Shown one piece after another: positions 1-6,672 of a stretch of 9,050 nt of DNA. This DNA is from Chloroflexota bacterium (GTDB taxonomy: Bacteria; Chloroflexota; Limnocylindria; P2-11E). A program made the translations under genes and the position numbers. Under the pieces are notes generated by a model, which had not been told where the DNA came from, ran no database searches, and saw only the letters and a program-made list of their open reading frames with translations. Location of the stretch: assembly GCA_005881085.1 (NCBI GenBank), contig VBGU01000042.1:1-9050 (forward strand), given 5' to 3'. Position 1 is the stretch's first letter. The number at the start of each line of letters is the position of its first letter.

Positions 1-201
1 GATGAGAGCGTCGAGCGGGTCGCCGTCGCCACCGATGGTGTCCATGATGAAACCGTAGTCGGCCGGGTAATGCACCGAAGAGAAGAGGACGCGGTCGAGA
101 CGGATGCGGCCCGTCTTCTGGTCCATCTCGTACTTCGCGCGCGAGCCTCGAGGGATCTCGACGAGAACGTCAACGCTCTGATGCCGGCTCCCGCTCCTCA
201 C
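1..201 (-). CDS. ppa: Inorganic pyrophosphatase, N-terminal part (cut by window edge)
   Basis: Soluble family I inorganic pyrophosphatase, a cytoplasmic Mg2+-dependent enzyme that hydrolyses pyrophosphate to two phosphates and so pulls biosynthetic reactions forward. The 67 visible codons contain the family core: EIPRGSRAKYE (residues 15-25), TGRIRLDR, then HYPADYGFI and GDGDPLDALI at the cut end. These carry the Glu, Lys, Arg and Tyr active-site residues and the first metal-binding Asp cluster of the family. The rest of the protein lies beyond the left edge. The only usable in-frame start before the core is GTG at 199-201, preceded by a GGGGGAG Shine-Dalgarno sequence (209-215) with 7-nt spacing. 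This start makes ppa overlap the end of rsmI by 32 nt, which suggests co-transcription. The identification is near certain; the start is likely but not proven. Confidence 0.95.
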   Translation of the reverse strand, partial: MRSGSRHQSVDVLVEIPRGSRAKYEMDQKTGRIRLDRVLFSSVHYPADYGFIMDTIGGDGDPLDALI

Positions 202-892
202 GCACCTGCTCCCCCGCGTTCTTGGCCGGCGCCACGACCACCGTGATCTCGCCTTTTGGGCGCTCGGAAGCATAGTGCGCGGCGAGTTCCGACGCCGACC
301 CGCGGACGATCTCCTCGTGCAGTTTCGTCATCTCGCGCGCCACCGCGACTCGCGCATCCGGCGCGACCGCGGCGAGGTCGGCGAGGAAATCGCCGACACG
401 GAAGGGGCTCTCGTACAGGACGAGCGTGCGCCCCGCCGCGAGAAGCTCGGTGAGCTCGCGCCGCCGCGCGCCGCTCTTCTTTTCGGGGAAACCGACGAAC
501 GTGAATTCGCGGGTCGGCAACCCCGACGCGACGAGTGCCGCGATCGCCGCGGCTGGCCCGGGGACCGGTACGACCTCGTGCCCCGCCGCGATCGCCGCGA
601 CGACGAGCTGCTCGCCTGGATCCGAAAGACCGGGTGTGCCGGCATCGGTCACGAGCGCGACATCCCAGCCGCGGTCCATCTGCCCCACGAGCTCCGCCGC
701 CTTGCGACGGTGATTGAACTCGGTGTAGCTCGTGAGGTGCTTCGCGCGGATTTCGTGCTTCCGCAGGAGGATCTGCGTATGCCGCGTGTCCTCGCACGCC
801 ACCATGTGGACCTCCTGCAGGATCCGGAGCGCGCGCAGTGACACGTCCTCGAGATTGCCGATGGGGGTCGCGACGAGATACAGCTTGCCTAT
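170..892 (-). CDS. rsmI: 16S rRNA (cytidine-2'-O)-methyltransferase RsmI
   Basis: SAM-dependent methyltransferase that 2'-O-methylates C1402 of 16S rRNA in the ribosomal P site. Seen in sequence, in order: KLYLVATPIGNLED near the N-terminus, CEDTRHT, VALVTDAGTPGLSDPG, VVPVPGPAAAIAAL, FTFVGFPEKK, LVLYESPFR, REMTKLHEEIVRG and a KGEITVVV end. These are hallmarks of the tetrapyrrole-methylase fold in RsmI. Family proteins start right before the GKLYLVATP motif, but no ATG, GTG or TTG is there. The codon at the expected place is ATA (890-892), overlapping the TAG stop of the upstream gene as ATAG; a CTG lies three codons later. The coordinates given assume ATA, which makes 240 residues, shorter than the roughly 280 of E. 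coli RsmI, with little after the catalytic domain. The next upstream start, GTG at 1054, would add 54 Arg-rich residues that look like an out-of-frame shadow of the preceding gene. Function is certain, 5' end uncertain. Confidence 0.93.
   Translation of the reverse strand: MGKLYLVATPIGNLEDVSLRALRILQEVHMVACEDTRHTQILLRKHEIRAKHLTSYTEFNHRRKAAELVGQMDRGWDVALVTDAGTPGLSDPGEQLVVAAIAAGHEVVPVPGPAAAIAALVASGLPTREFTFVGFPEKKSGARRRELTELLAAGRTLVLYESPFRVGDFLADLAAVAPDARVAVAREMTKLHEEIVRGSASELAAHYASERPKGEITVVVAPAKNAGEQVREEREPASER
209..215 (-). promoter_or_regulatory. Shine-Dalgarno site that decides the ppa start
   Basis: GGGGGAG on the minus strand, 7 nt before GTG 199-201 and inside the 3' end of rsmI. No ATG, GTG or TTG occurs between this GTG and the conserved EIPRGS motif, so this site fixes the most plausible ppa start. 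Confidence 0.5.
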
Positions 893-1290
893 GGCCGGAC
901 CGTCGCGCTCCGGCGCTCGGCTTCGATACCCCAGCTGATGATGCGCCTGGGTCGAACGCGGAAGATCTGCGGGTCGTAGCCGCGACCGAACGCTTCCCCT
1001 CCGGACGCGAGCACCTCCGCGAGCCCGCGGATCTCGATCCCCCGCGGACGCCACGGGGAGACCGACGCGAGATCGTCGACGACGAACGCAACGCGCGGGT
1101 TCGCCTGGGCGTCGCGGAACTTCTTGCTCTTTGCGAAGCCGTGGCCACCGATGTCGATCGTGTCTTCGTCGGGGTTATACCGAAAGCCGACGGGCACCGC
1201 GTGCGGCTGGCCCGAAGGACCCACGGTGGCGATCCGCCCGAGCCGCTGGCTTCCTAAATAGGCGAGCTCAGCCGGGGTGAAGACGCTCAT
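889..1290 (-). CDS. PPOX-class F420-dependent flavin-fold protein
   Basis: A 133-residue single-domain protein of the pyridoxamine 5'-phosphate oxidase-like split beta-barrel. The opening MSVFTPAELAYLGSQRLGRI, the stretch HAVPVGFRYNPDEDTIDIGG, KSKKFRDAQANPRVAFVVDD and the PWRPRGIEIRG block match, from memory, the TIGR04023 group typified by MSMEG_5819, a PPOX family predicted to use coenzyme F420. Such proteins are cytoplasmic reductases; the substrate cannot be read from sequence. ATG at 1288-1290 has GGAG four to five bases upstream, and the length is usual for the group. It is the first gene after a 106-nt gap, so it may head a small PPOX-rsmI-ppa operon. Its TAG stop overlaps the expected rsmI start. 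F420 use is inferred from family membership; no F420 biosynthesis gene is in the window. Confidence 0.88.
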   Translation of the reverse strand: MSVFTPAELAYLGSQRLGRIATVGPSGQPHAVPVGFRYNPDEDTIDIGGHGFAKSKKFRDAQANPRVAFVVDDLASVSPWRPRGIEIRGLAEVLASGGEAFGRGYDPQIFRVRPRRIISWGIEAERRSATVRP

Positions 1291-1396
1291 CGCGCTCCGG
1301 AGGCAAACGCGCGCGGTGTTGGTGGTTCAACCCGCACCTCCACGCTCGATTCTTGCAAGGATGCACCGGTCACGAGCGAAAAAGTGCCCTCACCGT

Positions 1397-2401
1397 CTAA
1401 ACGCTACCCGTCGTCGGCCGGAGGGACTGTGCGATCCCGATCCCGACGAGGACGATGACGCCGCCAGCGATTTGCAGCGGGTCCAGATGTTCACCGAGCG
1501 CGACCCAGGCAGCGACCGCAGCCACCACCGGCTCGAACGTCGACGCGAGGCCGACGCGCGCAGCGGGGATGAGCCGGACCGCCGCAAGCGTGAGCGCGAA
1601 GGGGATGACCGTCGCGATCACGACGACCGCCGCGATCTGTACGTAGCCGTCCGCGCTCGTCTCGGCCCACGGCAGAAGCCACGGGGGTCGAACCACGCTC
1701 CACCCGACCAATGCGAAGCCGAAGCCCCACACGAGAAGCGTCGGGGTGCCATACGTCTTGCCGAGCCGTTCGCCGAGCGCGAAGTACAGCGCGAAGATGA
1801 ACGCGTTCGTCGCGGCGAGCGCGAGGCCGAGCGCGTTGAGCTCGCGAAGCCGGGCGTCATACGCGCCGGCCGCGAAGAAACATCCAAGAACGGCGAGCGC
1901 CGCAGCAACCCACAGACGCCGGCCGACCGCGCGGCCGCGTAAGCGCGCGTAGATCAAGAGGAGGACCGGTCCGGTGTACTCGATGACGAGCGCGACCCCG
2001 ATCGGGATGCGTTTGATCGCCTCGTAATAGATAAGAGATACGCCGGCGAGCCCGATGACGCCGAAGACAACGAAGAGCGGCAGGTCGGCGCGCCGGATCC
2101 GCAAATCAAAGCGCAGGGCCGCAAAGATCGAGATGAACACCAGGAAAGCGAAGAGGACGCGCCACTCCGCGAGGATCGATGGCTGCACCCCCGAGTTGAA
2201 TGCCGCCTTCGCGATAATGCCGCCGACACCGAAGAACGCTGCCGCTGTCAGCGCAAAGGAATAGCCGAGCCCGAGGCGGAGCGGCGCCGAGCTGGCCGAG
2301 GGCCCCCGCGCGGCGGAGGGGTCCCCGGCCCATTGGGGCTGGGGAGACCGCCGCGTAGAGAGGGTTTCGGCCGGCTCGGCGCCGCCCGCATCAACCGTCA
2401 G
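1397..2401 (-). CDS. EamA/DMT-family transporter (5' end uncertain)
   Basis: Integral membrane protein of the drug/metabolite transporter superfamily, with two tandem EamA repeats and about ten transmembrane helices. The first helix begins near GYSFALTAAAFFGVGGIIAK. EYTGPVLLLIYARL closes the first repeat and FEPVVAAVAAWVALGEHL with GVIVLVGIGIAQ closes the second; these are typical repeat-end motifs. Likely role is efflux or uptake of a small metabolite; the substrate is unknown. The frame has no ATG, GTG or TTG between the nadE stop and the first helix. Coordinates given use CTG 2399-2401, which overlaps the nadE TGA as CTGA and gives 334 residues with an unusual 42-residue Pro/Ala-rich lead. 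Alternatives are ATG 2331-2333 or ATG 2389-2391, both in other frames and needing one indel in the homopolymer-rich stretch 2301-2340. Family is sure, start is not. Confidence 0.88.
   Translation of the reverse strand: MTVDAGGAEPAETLSTRRSPQPQWAGDPSAARGPSASSAPLRLGLGYSFALTAAAFFGVGGIIAKAAFNSGVQPSILAEWRVLFAFLVFISIFAALRFDLRIRRADLPLFVVFGVIGLAGVSLIYYEAIKRIPIGVALVIEYTGPVLLLIYARLRGRAVGRRLWVAAALAVLGCFFAAGAYDARLRELNALGLALAATNAFIFALYFALGERLGKTYGTPTLLVWGFGFALVGWSVVRPPWLLPWAETSADGYVQIAAVVVIATVIPFALTLAAVRLIPAARVGLASTFEPVVAAVAAWVALGEHLDPLQIAGGVIVLVGIGIAQSLRPTTGSV
2294..2330. other. GC-rich imperfect inverted repeat between nadE and the EamA core
   Basis: Arms 2294-2306 and 2318-2330 are complementary over 13 positions except for one A-C mismatch and one G-U wobble (in minus-strand RNA), with an 11-base loop. 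It lies about 70 bases past the nadE stop and just before the first EamA helix. No run of T follows in the direction of transcription, so it is not a classical intrinsic terminator. It could be a processing or attenuation hairpin, or simply GC-rich coding sequence if the long N-terminus is real. Confidence 0.45.
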
Positions 2402-3246
2402 TCCGCTTCCCAGTCGCGCGGATAGAGGAAGTCGTGTCCGACGGTGCGGAGGCTGAGCTTCGCGATGAGCGGCATCACTCGCTTGTAGTGGTTGCGGCGG
2501 ACCAACTCGCGGATGCGCGCGACCAGCTGAGCGTCGAATCCGTGTTCGACGAGCTCTGCGGGTCGCAGGCGGCGATCGACCATGTGATAGAGGATCAGGT
2601 CGGCATCGGCGTACGTGAAGCCGAGCTCGCCCTCGTCCGTCTGTCCCTCCCAGAGCTCCGCGGTGGGCGGTTTGCGCACGATCGCTTCGGGGATACCGAT
2701 GGAGAGAGCGAGCTCGCGGAGCTGCGTCTTGTACAGATCGCCGACAGGATTGATGCCGCACGCCATGTCACCGAACTGCGTGCCGTAGCCGAGCAGCAGC
2801 TCCGTCTTGTTGCTGGTGCCGAGTACGATCCCGTCGGGCCACGAGCGGTCGTACTCGATGCTCTTCCGCTCGCGCGCCATCTTGTTACCGATCCGGACCT
2901 TATCGACCTTCTCCTTGCGCGCACGGAAGTACGCGTCGACCTGCTCCGTGATCGGTACCTCTTCCAGCGTGAACCCGAATTTCCGGGAGAGCTGCTGGGC
3001 GTGGTCCCGCGACTCGGGGGAAGAGGTTCGGTAGGGCGTGAAGAGTGCGAGCACGTTCTCCGGACCGAGGGCCTCGGCTGCCAACGCGACAGTGACCGCG
3101 CTGTCCACGCCGCCGGAGACTCCGACGACCGCGCGGCGCAGGCGCGCCTTCACGGTCTCGTCGCGGATGAACAGGATGAGCATCTTCCGCACAAGCGCTT
3201 CGTCGATCCGTAGCGGCGATGGATCCTTCGGGTCGGGCCGGACCAC
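2398..3246 (-). CDS. nadE: NAD+ synthase (synthetase subunit)
   Basis: Catalyses the ATP-dependent amidation of nicotinic acid adenine dinucleotide to NAD+, the last step of NAD biosynthesis, in the cytoplasm. The protein of 282 residues has the ATP pyrophosphatase P-loop SGGVDSA (44-50), GTSNKTELLLGYGTQFGD (143-160), INPVGDLYKTQ (165-175) and KPPTAELWEGQTDEGELG (192-209), all standard for the GTSNKTE branch of NadE. The GTG start at 3244-3246 lies 19 nt after the stop of the nitrilase-like gene and just before PLRIDEALVRK, which is conserved in this family, so an ATG at residue 22 would be too late. No clean Shine-Dalgarno is visible. There is no fused glutaminase domain; the neighbouring nitrilase-fold protein probably supplies ammonia from glutamine. 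The assignment is very secure. Confidence 0.96.
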   Translation of the reverse strand: MVRPDPKDPSPLRIDEALVRKMLILFIRDETVKARLRRAVVGVSGGVDSAVTVALAAEALGPENVLALFTPYRTSSPESRDHAQQLSRKFGFTLEEVPITEQVDAYFRARKEKVDKVRIGNKMARERKSIEYDRSWPDGIVLGTSNKTELLLGYGTQFGDMACGINPVGDLYKTQLRELALSIGIPEAIVRKPPTAELWEGQTDEGELGFTYADADLILYHMVDRRLRPAELVEHGFDAQLVARIRELVRRNHYKRVMPLIAKLSLRTVGHDFLYPRDWEAD

Positions 3247-3265
3247 TCCCGTCCGCGCGAGGGTG

Positions 3266-4126
3266 CTAGTCACGGCGGTCGAACGGCAAACCGAGACGAC
3301 CGGCGATGTTTCGCAGCACGATGTCCTCGCGCTCGTCACGAAGCAGCGGATTGCGCGCGCGCTCTCGCGCGACGAGCTCAGGATCGATCTCGCCGATAAG
3401 CAGATCTTCGTCGAACTCGGGCGCGCGCGCGGCTACGGTCCCATCGGGCGCGACGATCTCGGACCCGCCCCAGAACGCGATGCCATCCTCGTGGCCCACG
3501 CGATTCACGTACACGATGTACACCGTGAGATACGACGCGTAGAAGCGATCCATGAGCCGGCACGACTCCGCGGTCCCGAGATCGCCGCCCTCGGCGACGC
3601 CGCGGCCCGGACTCGCCGACGGCGCGAGCACGATCGTGGCGCCCGCCGCCGCGTAGAGGTACGGCGTCGAGACGTGCCACAGGTCCTCGCAGATCGCGAC
3701 GCCGGTCGTACCGCCGGCCCACTGGTACGTCTCGAAACGATCGCCTGGCCCGAAATAACGCCCGTCATCGAAGATGCCGTATGTCGGCAGGTAGACCTTG
3801 CGGTGCACATGCACGAGCTTCCCGCCCGACCAATGACCCTGCGCGATGTGCAGCTTCGCGTCGGCCGAGCGCTCGACGAAGCCCGCGCTGATATCGATGT
3901 CCCGCGACGCCTCGGCGATGCGCGCGAGCTGCGGGTCGTCGGCCGCGCAGGCCACGTCGGCGGCGAGATCCTTCAGGTAATACCCGGTGAGCGAGAGCTC
4001 CGGGAAGATCACCAGGCGCGCGCCCGCCGCTTTGGCGCGGGCGATCCATTTGTCGTGCATGTCGAGGTTGCGCTTCACCGCGCCGAGCGCCGGCGCGCAC
4101 TGCGCGATGGCTATGCGAATGCTCAA
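3266..4126 (-). CDS. Nitrilase-fold amidohydrolase, probable glutaminase partner of NAD+ synthase
   Basis: A 286-residue carbon-nitrogen hydrolase. The Glu-Lys-Cys catalytic triad is visible: E43 in FPELSLTGY, K110 in HRKVYLPTYGIFDDGRYFGPG (split here: K110 follows HR, before VYLPTYG) and C146 in GVAICEDLWH. The YGIFDDGRYF and CEDLWH contexts are those of the glutaminase domain of glutamine-dependent NAD+ synthetases rather than of generic nitrilases. It probably hydrolyses glutamine and passes ammonia to the NadE encoded 19 nt downstream; in many bacteria the two are one polypeptide. The start is TTG 4124-4126, overlapping the TGA of the upstream gene as TTGA, so translation is likely coupled; SIRIAIAQCAP follows directly, as the family expects. 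Another amidase role cannot be excluded by sequence alone, but position and motifs agree. Confidence 0.9.
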   Translation of the reverse strand: MSIRIAIAQCAPALGAVKRNLDMHDKWIARAKAAGARLVIFPELSLTGYYLKDLAADVACAADDPQLARIAEASRDIDISAGFVERSADAKLHIAQGHWSGGKLVHVHRKVYLPTYGIFDDGRYFGPGDRFETYQWAGGTTGVAICEDLWHVSTPYLYAAAGATIVLAPSASPGRGVAEGGDLGTAESCRLMDRFYASYLTVYIVYVNRVGHEDGIAFWGGSEIVAPDGTVAARAPEFDEDLLIGEIDPELVARERARNPLLRDEREDIVLRNIAGRLGLPFDRRD

Positions 4127-6618
4127 GGAGCGCGCATCCGCTCGAGCTTGTCGGCGTATTCGTGAACGAGCATTAACGCGCGATCGTCGTCCTTCGCCTC
4201 GGCGTACAGGTTGAAGAGCGGCCGGTCGGCGTCGGGCAGCACGAGGACCCACTCGCCGTCGCTCTGGTGCTTCACGCCGTCGATCTGCCGCGTGCGCTCC
4301 GTCTGTGGATCCTGCGCGAGCATCCGCATCACGCGGCCCTTCTCCTCCCATGGGCAGACGACCTGCAGGCGCGCGAGGTGGACGGGTGGGATCTGGTCGA
4401 GGACTTCGCTGAGGGTTTGCTTCGCGGCGACGAGGAGCTCGAGCAACCGAACCGTCGCGAAGAGGCCGTCGAATGACGGGTGGAACCGCGGGAAGATGAA
4501 CCCGCCGAACCCATCGCCGACAAGGAGCGGGTGCTCGCGCGCGGCGAGGCTCATCTGCGCCTCGGCCGACGCGCGCACGCGTTGCACGCGCCCACCGTGC
4601 GCGCCCACGATCTCCTCGATCGACGAGGGCGCGTAGACGGGGACCGCGATGACACCGGGCGCCTGCCGGACGGTGAGCGAAACGAACGCGGCGAGGAAAT
4701 GCATGTCGTTGATCACGCGCCCGCGATCGTCGACGACGAAGATCTTCTCTCCGCCGGCGTCGACGATCACCCCGAGCGACGCTCCGAGCGCGGGCACGAG
4801 GACCGCGAGCTGGCGCTGCTCTTCTTGAAACTCCTCGAACGAGCGCGACCCGATGTTCTCCGACACCACTCCGTTCACCGCGACAGCCTCGACGCCAATG
4901 GCATTCAGAAGCTGCGGAAGGAACTGCGCTGGCGTCCCATGGGAGTAGTTGACGACGATCTTCGGCTTCGCCTCGGTGATCTCTTTCCGGTGTGCGACCT
5001 CGGCCAGGAACGCCTCGCTGTACGCCTCGCCGACGCGCGGGGATTCGAAGATCCGCCCGACGTCCTCGTACGAAACGCGCCGGAGGTCTTCCCGGAAGAA
5101 GATTATCTCGACCTTCCGCTCCTGGGCTTTGTCCATATCGAGCGCCTGGCGGTCGAAGAACTTGACGTCGCAGACCCGGACGTCGAAAGGCGAAACGCGC
5201 ACGTGCACGCCACCTGCGGCACCCATGCGGCGGGTGTGGAAGCGGCCAATTGGGAGCGGCGCCTGCGAGAGATCGGCGACGTGGATGCCGGCGCTGACGA
5301 TGCCGCTCATGAGGCCGCGTTTCAGCATGCGGCTGGAACGGTGCTGGTCGCGATTCATCGTGATCGTCGCGCCCTGCTTGAGCGTCGACGCATACGCTCC
5401 TCCCAGACGGGCGACGAACTCCGGCGTGAGATCGATGTTCACGATGCCGGTGACCCCGAAGCGGCCGAACAGCCCGCGCCGCCCCTGCGCTCCCCAGATG
5501 AGGCTCGAGCCGATCACCGCGCCGGATTCGATCTGCTTGTCCGGCCACACCTTCACCTGCGCTCGCACGCGCGCGTGATCGCCGACGATCGTGTGGTCGC
5601 CGATCACGCTGCCTTCCTCGAGGATGACGCGCGACTTCAATGCGCATTGCCGGCCCACGATCGCGCCGTGGAGCTCCGACCGTTCGCCGATGTACGTGTT
5701 GCGCCACACGATAGAACTGTCGATGACGGCGCCGACGTCGACGGAGACGTAGTCGCGCAGCACGGTCGGTCCGATGATCTCGGCGTGCGGACCGATCTTC
5801 ACGCCCTCGCCGAGAAAGATGGGCCCCGTTAGCTTGGCGGACTCGTTGATGTCGACGTCGCCGGCGGTCCAGACGCCTGGCAGGAGCTCGTTCCCGAGAT
5901 CCTCGCCCTTCACCTTGCCGCGCAGAAGGTCGGCGTTCGCCCGCGCGTATTCGGCGATGGACCCGACGTCCGTCCAATATCCGTCGGCGACGTACCCGTA
6001 GAGCGGCTCGCCTTCCGAAAGCAAGCGCGGGAAGAGGTCCTTGCTGAAATCGAATACGTCGCCGACGGCAAAACCCTCCATCACGCGCGGTTCGATCACG
6101 TAAATGCCGGTGTTGATCGTGTCGCTGAAGACTTCGCCCCAGGACGGCTTCTCCAGGAATTTCGTGATCCGCCCGTCCTCGCCGGTGATCACGACGCCGT
6201 ACTCGAGCGGGTTCGGCACGTGCACGAGGGTTAGCGTCACCGCGGCATTGCGCTCGCGGTGGAAGGCGATGACCTTCGACAGATCGATGTCGGTGAGCGC
6301 GTCGCCGGAGATGACGAGGAACGTGCCGTCGAGGTCGGGCACGATCTGCCGAACCGAGCCGCCGGTGCCAAGCGGCGTCTCCTCGACGCTGTATCGAAGG
6401 CGCATGCCGATGCCACCGCCGTCGCCGTAGCTGTCCTGGATGACCGAGGCGAGGTACTGGAGCGTGACGAACGACTCCTCGATGCCGTGGCGCTTCAGAA
6501 GCTCGAAGATGTGCCCGAGGCAGGGCTTGTCGACGATGGGCACCATCGGCTTCGGACGGTTGATCGTCAGAGGTCGAAGACGGCTTCCTTCGCCGCCCGC
6601 CATGACGACGGCCTGCAT
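4123..6618 (-). CDS. GDP-mannose pyrophosphorylase fused to a degenerate phosphomannomutase domain
   Basis: An 831-residue three-part protein resembling the Streptomyces mannose-1-phosphate guanylyltransferase fusion. Residues 1-235 form a nucleotidyltransferase: GGEGSRLRPLT (8-18), RPKPMVP (21-27), LVISGDALTDID (101-112) and FLEKP (154-158). Residues about 255-375 are left-handed beta-helix hexapeptide repeats. From FGVTGIVN (387) the rest aligns with alpha-D-phosphohexomutases. The first part should make GDP-mannose, or a related nucleotide sugar, from sugar-1-phosphate for glycan synthesis. The mutase part lacks canonical catalytic sequences: VRVSPFD where TASHNP is expected, DAGGEK (620-625) in place of DGDGDR, and PDADRP (795-800) in place of the RxSGTEP phosphate loop. 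NRDQHRSS and GDGFGGFIFP are partly kept. ATG 6616-6618 immediately starts the nucleotidyltransferase motif; only a weak ribosome site is seen. The nucleotide preference (GTP or other) is inferred from the family. Confidence 0.92.
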   Translation of the reverse strand: MQAVVMAGGEGSRLRPLTINRPKPMVPIVDKPCLGHIFELLKRHGIEESFVTLQYLASVIQDSYGDGGGIGMRLRYSVEETPLGTGGSVRQIVPDLDGTFLVISGDALTDIDLSKVIAFHRERNAAVTLTLVHVPNPLEYGVVITGEDGRITKFLEKPSWGEVFSDTINTGIYVIEPRVMEGFAVGDVFDFSKDLFPRLLSEGEPLYGYVADGYWTDVGSIAEYARANADLLRGKVKGEDLGNELLPGVWTAGDVDINESAKLTGPIFLGEGVKIGPHAEIIGPTVLRDYVSVDVGAVIDSSIVWRNTYIGERSELHGAIVGRQCALKSRVILEEGSVIGDHTIVGDHARVRAQVKVWPDKQIESGAVIGSSLIWGAQGRRGLFGRFGVTGIVNIDLTPEFVARLGGAYASTLKQGATITMNRDQHRSSRMLKRGLMSGIVSAGIHVADLSQAPLPIGRFHTRRMGAAGGVHVRVSPFDVRVCDVKFFDRQALDMDKAQERKVEIIFFREDLRRVSYEDVGRIFESPRVGEAYSEAFLAEVAHRKEITEAKPKIVVNYSHGTPAQFLPQLLNAIGVEAVAVNGVVSENIGSRSFEEFQEEQRQLAVLVPALGASLGVIVDAGGEKIFVVDDRGRVINDMHFLAAFVSLTVRQAPGVIAVPVYAPSSIEEIVGAHGGRVQRVRASAEAQMSLAAREHPLLVGDGFGGFIFPRFHPSFDGLFATVRLLELLVAAKQTLSEVLDQIPPVHLARLQVVCPWEEKGRVMRMLAQDPQTERTRQIDGVKHQSDGEWVLVLPDADRPLFNLYAEAKDDDRALMLVHEYADKLERMRAP

Positions 6619-6672
6619 TGGCCCGAGTCTAGTTCGCGGGGGCGTGCCGGCGGAATGCGACGGACGCGCGCG

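Noticed and set aside
893..1054. 54-residue N-terminal extension of RsmI from GTG 1054
   Set aside because: It overlaps the PPOX gene in another frame and is Arg-rich, unlike any RsmI N-terminus that I know.
198..1148. Alternative minus-strand frame of 316 codons across rsmI
   Set aside because: Arg/Gly/Ala-rich shadow with no motif; the RsmI frame explains the region.
1318..1340. GGTTCAACC in the 106-nt gap before the PPOX gene, resembling a tRNA T-loop
   Set aside because: The flanking bases do not form a five-pair T-stem and no acceptor or anticodon arm can be built.
1378..1396. TTTTT just past the EamA stop as an intrinsic terminator
   Set aside because: No stable GC stem directly precedes the T-run; only three to four scattered pairs are possible.
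2434..4165. Plus-strand open frames opposite nadE and the nitrilase-like gene
   Set aside because: No motifs, and composition follows the complement of the minus-strand genes, which carry complete catalytic signatures.
4480..5832. Plus-strand open frame of 450 codons opposite the pyrophosphorylase-mutase fusion
   Set aside because: Charged, repetitive composition without domains; it is the antisense shadow of the securely identified fusion gene.
4127..5977. Upstream extension of the nitrilase-like frame through the pyrophosphorylase gene (903 codons in all)
   Set aside because: The added residues are an Arg-rich out-of-frame reading of the fusion gene; family alignment begins exactly at TTG 4126.
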